From an uncultured Pelagibacteraceae bacterium (GTDB lineage Bacteria; Pseudomonadota; Alphaproteobacteria; Pelagibacterales; Pelagibacteraceae), in assembly GCA_902532525.1 (NCBI GenBank), contig CACAIK010000002.1:1-64000 (forward strand): 64,000 nucleotides of DNA, in the 5' to 3' direction. Numbering within the stretch: position 1 is the first letter of the stretch; the number at the start of each line of letters is the position of its first letter. The translations under genes and the position numbers were made by a program. The notes beneath the pieces were generated by a model. That model searched no databases. It was not told the origin of the DNA and saw only the letters and a list, made by a program, of their open reading frames with translations. Positions 60,486-64,000 of this stretch are shown here, piece by piece.

Positions 60486-61011
60486 GTCTGACAGTATAAC
60501 ATTACAATATAGTTGGTTAGCTAAATTTTTCCATTGGTTCACTTTGCTCCTTCTAATTGCTCAGATACCAATGGGGTTTATTTTGGTCAGATTAGATTTT
60601 TCGGATTTAAGAATAACTATTGAAAATGTACATGTAATTGTAGGAATATCCATATTTTACATAACCTTATTTAGGTTAATTTATAAATTTTTTAGCAAGT
60701 CCCCAAAACTAATGCCTGAGGCATTCTTTGGACAAAACTTGATTGCGAAATTGAATCATTTCGCTCTTTATGTCGCACTTTTAACAATAACAACATCAGG
60801 AATTTTAAAAAAGCTATTTAATGGTGAAAAACTAAATTTTTTTATTTTTAAATTAAGGATTGAAGATAACTTTGATTTAGCAGATCAATTTTACAATGTT
60901 CATGTTATTTCAAATTATACATTAATAGTTTTAATCTCATTGCATATTTTAGCAGTTTTGTTTCATCAAATATTTTTGAAAGAAAACATCTTGAAAAGAA
61001 TGACCAGATAA
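60484..61011 (+). CDS. Cytochrome b561 family protein
   Basis: 175 residues with four helices. LQYSWLAKFFHWFTLLLLIA with the first haem His, NVHVIVGISIFYITLFRLIY, LNHFALYVALLTITTSGILK, and NVHVISNYTLIVLISLHILA with His residues that ligate two b-type haems. Passes electrons between quinone and a periplasmic acceptor, perhaps the divergent c-type cytochromes. Its ATG overlaps that of the cytochrome c' gene (CATG). Confidence 0.88.
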   Translation: MSDSITLQYSWLAKFFHWFTLLLLIAQIPMGFILVRLDFSDLRITIENVHVIVGISIFYITLFRLIYKFFSKSPKLMPEAFFGQNLIAKLNHFALYVALLTITTSGILKKLFNGEKLNFFIFKLRIEDNFDLADQFYNVHVISNYTLIVLISLHILAVLFHQIFLKENILKRMTR

Positions 61012-61024
61012 TTAAATAAAGCTC

Positions 61025-61399
61025 ATGAAAAAATATTTTGTCTTTCTAATTTTATTCTTAATACCAAATATCTCATTTGGTTTTGAAAAAACTACAAATT
61101 TTGATCTGAAAAAATTATTAGAAATTAAAAAATCTGGTAAAACAATTGTTATTAATTCTTGGAACGAATATTGTTCAACATGTGCTGCACAAACAAAAGT
61201 TTTCGATCAAGCAATGAAAGACTTTAAAGATGTTGAGTTTTTATTTTATGAGCAAACAGAACATGAAGATATTGCTAAAGCTTTAGCTGTTAATTATTGG
61301 ACCACAATAGTAGTTTTTAAAGGTGAAAAAGAAGTAGCAAGAGAAATTGGTTTAACTGACAAAGATCAAATATACAATCTTATAAATAAAGGTATATAA
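61025..61399 (+). CDS. Periplasmic thioredoxin-fold protein
   Basis: 124 residues with a signal peptide (to about NISFG). The active site is CSTC in NSWNEYCSTCAAQTKVFDQA. The rest follows the thioredoxin fold with an unusual Thr-Ile instead of the cis-Pro (NYWTTIVVFKGEKEVARE). Likely a thiol reductant for cytochrome assembly or for the cytochromes next to it. 13 bases after cytochrome b561. Confidence 0.82.
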   Translation: MKKYFVFLILFLIPNISFGFEKTTNFDLKKLLEIKKSGKTIVINSWNEYCSTCAAQTKVFDQAMKDFKDVEFLFYEQTEHEDIAKALAVNYWTTIVVFKGEKEVAREIGLTDKDQIYNLINKGI

Positions 61400-61408
61400 T
61401 TCCTTTTT

Positions 61409-61428
61409 ACCTCCCCTTTCGAGGAGGT
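61409..61428. other. Short hairpin downstream of the thioredoxin-fold gene
   Basis: ACCTCC (61409-61414) pairs with GGAGGT (61423-61428), loop of eight bases. No U-tract follows on either strand, so it is not a standard terminator. It may end or protect the message. The remaining 127 bases to 61555 show only AT-rich sequence and no gene. Confidence 0.4.
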
Positions 61429-61555
61429 GAATTCAACAAAAAAGAGAGAAATAAATGAATGTTAAATTCAGGAATAATTTTTTTAAATTATAACTGCTAT
61501 ATAGAATTAATTTTTTTTTTGTCAATTTACGAAAAAGTAAGAGAAAATAGGGATT

Positions 61556-62674
61556 TTAGTTAAGCAAAGCTTTGTGAGCTGGTAAATAATCGTGGCCAAA
61601 TACATCTGCTACAGCTTTATGAGTAACGCCTCCTTTAAATACATTTAATCCTGCTTGAAAATTTTGATCATCATTTAAAGCTTTTAAGTAACCATCTTTT
61701 GCTAATTTAGATAAAAAAGGAAGTGTTGCTTTATTTAAAGCAATTGTTGATGTTCTAGGAACACCACCAGGCATGTTAGCAACGCAATAATGAATTACAT
61801 CATCTATTATAAAAGTTGGTTCTGCAAAGGTAGTGGGTTTACTGGTTTCAACACATCCTCCTTGATCAATTGCAACATCTACAATCACTGATCCCCTTTT
61901 CATTTTTTTTAACATATTCTTTGTAACTAATTTTGGTGCCTCAGCACCTGGTATCAAAACACCACCTACTAACAAATCACATTCGGAAATTAATTTTTCT
62001 AAATCAGTTTTATCACTTAAATATGGTATTATTTTATCTCCAAACATTTGGGTAAGTTCGTTTAATCTTTTTTCAGATTTATCTACAATATTAACTTTGG
62101 CTTTCATGCCTGTTGCAATTATAGCGGCATTTTCTCCTACTACTCCACCTCCAAGTATAACTACATTTCCAGGCTCTACACCAGGAGCTCCTCCTAACAA
62201 AAGACCACGGCCTTTTTGATTTTTTTCTAAACAATGTGCACCCGCTTGTACTGACATTCTTCCAGCTACTGCACTCATTGGTGCTAACAAAGGAAGTCTT
62301 CCGTTATTATCTGTGACTGTTTCATAAGCGATGCATATTGATTTGCTGTCTATTAAACCTTGTGTCAGTTCCTTGGCTGCAGCAAGATGAAGATATGTAA
62401 AGACAACTTGATTTTCTCTTATCATTCTTACTTCGCTAGATTGTGGCTCTTTGACTTTAACAATGATGTCGGAGTCGTTAAATATATCTTCAGCTGTATT
62501 AACTATTTTTGCTCCACTTGATACGTAATGATCGTTTTCAAATCCTGCTTCAAAACCTCCATTATTTTCAATTAAAACTTCGTGGCCATTAGAAGTTAAT
62601 GTCTTTACACTTTCGGGAGTGAGTCCGATTCTATTTTCTTGAGGCTTTATTTCTTTTGGAACCCCGATTTTCAT
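61556..62674 (-). CDS. ald: Alanine dehydrogenase
   Basis: NAD-dependent deamination of L-alanine to pyruvate and ammonia. 372 residues. The family active site is intact: R15 in ENRIGLTP, K75 in IVKVKEPQ, H96 in TYLHLAA, and the NAD motif VVILGGGVVGENAAIIATG. D in VDVAIDQGG and NMPGGVPRTSTIALNKATLP close the site. It follows the omega-aminotransferase by nine bases on the same strand, which fits alanine recycling after transamination with pyruvate. Confidence 0.95.
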   Translation of the reverse strand: MKIGVPKEIKPQENRIGLTPESVKTLTSNGHEVLIENNGGFEAGFENDHYVSSGAKIVNTAEDIFNDSDIIVKVKEPQSSEVRMIRENQVVFTYLHLAAAKELTQGLIDSKSICIAYETVTDNNGRLPLLAPMSAVAGRMSVQAGAHCLEKNQKGRGLLLGGAPGVEPGNVVILGGGVVGENAAIIATGMKAKVNIVDKSEKRLNELTQMFGDKIIPYLSDKTDLEKLISECDLLVGGVLIPGAEAPKLVTKNMLKKMKRGSVIVDVAIDQGGCVETSKPTTFAEPTFIIDDVIHYCVANMPGGVPRTSTIALNKATLPFLSKLAKDGYLKALNDDQNFQAGLNVFKGGVTHKAVADVFGHDYLPAHKALLN

Positions 62675-62683
62675 AGAATTAAA

Positions 62684-64000
62684 TTAATTTTTTTTGCTTT
62701 TTGAATAGTTTGTAATACCAGTTCTTAGTTTCTCGATTATTTCATCAATATGTTTTTTTTCACAGATAAACATTGGAGCAATAATTAAACAATCTCCAGT
62801 CGCTTTAAAGTTAACTCCTGCATCATAGCAGTGTTTGAAACATGTAAATCCTGCTGCGCCAGGTTTTTTATGCATTTTAATATCAATACCACCCATCATT
62901 CCATAACCTCTTATGTTATCAACAACATCAATATCTTTTAAAGACATTAAACCTTCCTGGAAATATGGAGATAAATTTTTTGCTCTATTAAAGATATCAT
63001 CTTTTTCAAAAATATCTTGAACCGCTAAGCCTGCAGCTACTGAGACAGGAATTCCAGAGTAAGTGTAACCATGGAATAATTCTATTGTTCCTTTTGGAGA
63101 TCCATCCATAACTGTGTCATAAATTTCTTCTTTACACGCAACTGCACCTAAAGGACTTATTCCATTTGTTGTAGCTTTAGCCATTGTAATAATATCTGGA
63201 GTAACACCGTATTCTTGCGATGCAAATGGTGAACCTGTCCTTCCCCATCCTGTGATAACTTCGTCAAAAACTAATAAAATACCATGCTTATCACAAATTT
63301 CTCGTAACCTTTGCAAATAACCTTTTGGTGGAACTAATGTTCCTGTTGATCCAGCAATTGGCTCAACAATACAAGCTGCTATGTTCTCTGATCCAAAATT
63401 TGTACAAATTCTCTCTAGATCTTCAGCCATCTCTGCGCCAGTTTCAGGTTGACCTGAAACAAATTTATGTTCTGGTAAATGTGTATGTCTCATGTGAAGA
63501 ACACCTGGCATCAAAACATTGGCAAATGTTTTCACGTTGTTAATCATTCCGCCAACAGAAGTAGCTCCGATATTCATTCCATGATAGCCTCTTTCTCTTC
63601 CAACAAACCTAAATCTATGTCCTTCACCTCTTGCTTTATGATATGCAACTGCAATTTTAATTGCAGTCTCAACAGCAGTAGATCCACAAATTGTATAAAA
63701 AATTCTATTTAAATTTCCTGGTGTATGCTTAGAAATTTTTGTTGCAAGTTCAAATGAACCACCAAAACCTTGTTGAAATGGTTGAGCATAGTCTAATTTT
63801 TTTAATTGATTTGTAATTGCATTAATAATTTCTTCTCTTCCATGACCTAAAGGATTACAAAATAATCCCGAGCTTGCATCTATCTGAGTTTGACCTTGAT
63901 GATTTTTTAAATAAACGCCTTTTGCTTCTACAATTAATCTTGGAGACTCTTTAAAATCTCTATTAGATGTAAATGGCATCCAATGTTCATTTAAAGAATT
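62684..64000 (-). CDS. Omega-amino-acid:pyruvate aminotransferase, 5 prime truncated
   Basis: Class III PLP enzyme, about 438 residues visible. The frame runs through base 64000 (NSLNEHWMPFTSNRDFKESP), so the true start is outside; the Met at 63979 is internal. Motifs: ICGSTAVETAIKIAVAYHKA, GRERGYHGMNIGATSVGG, IVEPIAGSTGTLVPPKGYL, LLVFDEVITGWGRTG, and the Schiff-base Lys in MAKATTNGISPLGAVA. It transfers amino groups of taurine, beta-alanine or similar to pyruvate. The adjacent ald supports pyruvate recycling; xsc in the same window favours taurine (Tpa). Confidence 0.88.
   Translation of the reverse strand, partial: NSLNEHWMPFTSNRDFKESPRLIVEAKGVYLKNHQGQTQIDASSGLFCNPLGHGREEIINAITNQLKKLDYAQPFQQGFGGSFELATKISKHTPGNLNRIFYTICGSTAVETAIKIAVAYHKARGEGHRFRFVGRERGYHGMNIGATSVGGMINNVKTFANVLMPGVLHMRHTHLPEHKFVSGQPETGAEMAEDLERICTNFGSENIAACIVEPIAGSTGTLVPPKGYLQRLREICDKHGILLVFDEVITGWGRTGSPFASQEYGVTPDIITMAKATTNGISPLGAVACKEEIYDTVMDGSPKGTIELFHGYTYSGIPVSVAAGLAVQDIFEKDDIFNRAKNLSPYFQEGLMSLKDIDVVDNIRGYGMMGGIDIKMHKKPGAAGFTCFKHCYDAGVNFKATGDCLIIAPMFICEKKHIDEIIEKLRTGITNYSKSKKN

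Noticed and set aside
61409..61428. Short hairpin as a Rho-independent terminator
   Set aside because: Only six pairs and no U-tract on either strand.
63325..63712. Two plus-strand frames in the aminotransferase
   Set aside because: Antisense of conserved class III aminotransferase motifs.
1..64000. tRNA, rRNA, CRISPR and mobile element signals
   Set aside because: Gaps were read for cloverleaf ends, repeats with spacers and transposase motifs; nothing convincing was found.

Overview
This window is an AT-rich, tightly packed stretch of a free-living alphaproteobacterium, most likely a member of the Pelagibacterales (SAR11). The call rests on gene content and style: an aprM-aprB-aprA cluster, sulfoacetaldehyde acetyltransferase, TRAP and tripartite tricarboxylate transporters, a sodium symporter behind a TPP riboswitch (the thiV arrangement), an Amt transporter, almost no intergenic DNA and many overlapping stop/start codons. 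I saw no rRNA, tRNA, CRISPR array, insertion sequence or phage gene.

Layout. 0-2.6 kb: a TRAP transporter (dctP and the start of dctQ, with a terminator-like hairpin between them) diverges from a family III CoA-transferase. 2.6-9.2 kb: rpoZ, an MFS carrier and small metabolic enzymes, including a gamma- and a very short beta-type carbonic-anhydrase-like protein and a glycosyltransferase. 9.2-13.3 kb: tctCBA plus an AbrB-like membrane protein. 13.3-14.6 kb: a GT9 heptosyltransferase-like gene facing a DUF6165 gene. 14.6-16.9 kb: the proteasome-like peptidase Anbu divergent from a circularly permuted ATP-grasp protein. 16.9-21.7 kb: an operon of dctP-dctQ-dctM, an enoyl-CoA-hydratase-fold protein and a CoA-transferase, which reads as uptake, CoA activation and conversion of an unknown carboxylic acid.

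21.8-28.9 kb: a one-strand block of exported or surface proteins: a Cys-rich secreted protein, an FG-GAP/UnbV protein, two pilin-like proteins, small membrane proteins, and an 863-residue protein joining two cyclic-nucleotide-binding-type domains, an acyltransferase and an SGNH hydrolase. 29.1-31.1 kb: a photolyase, a small protein and a 348-base structured gap holding a nine-codon reading frame with a near-perfect ribosome binding site. 31.1-33.8 kb: an aminotransferase and an OrdL-like oxidoreductase.

33.8-42.0 kb: the metabolic centrepiece. xsc diverges from suyA-suyB, followed by a TauE/SafE exporter, a small conserved-looking gene, aprA, aprB and aprM. Together these would release sulfite from C2 and C3 sulfonates and then oxidise or export it. 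At the far end of the window (61.6-64.0 kb) alanine dehydrogenase and an omega-amino-acid:pyruvate aminotransferase would supply sulfoacetaldehyde from taurine and recycle pyruvate.

42.1-47.4 kb: an overlapping operon of metC-like, MFS, pabB, pabA, pabC-like and HIT genes. 47.5-51.7 kb: a 27-residue highly basic protein, mnmA, a DUF3553 protein, cysQ, recX, an ABA4-like protein, a rhodanese and a peroxiredoxin. 51.7-54.8 kb: amt, HU and rseP. 54.8-57.4 kb: thiV with its TPP riboswitch, a second TauE/SafE protein and two small two-helix membrane proteins. 57.4-61.4 kb: a YadGH-type ABC exporter, a DUF4396 protein, two c-type cytochromes, a cytochrome b561 whose start codon overlaps that of the divergent cytochrome, and a thioredoxin-fold protein. 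Several genes too short for routine ORF calling are reported from direct translation.
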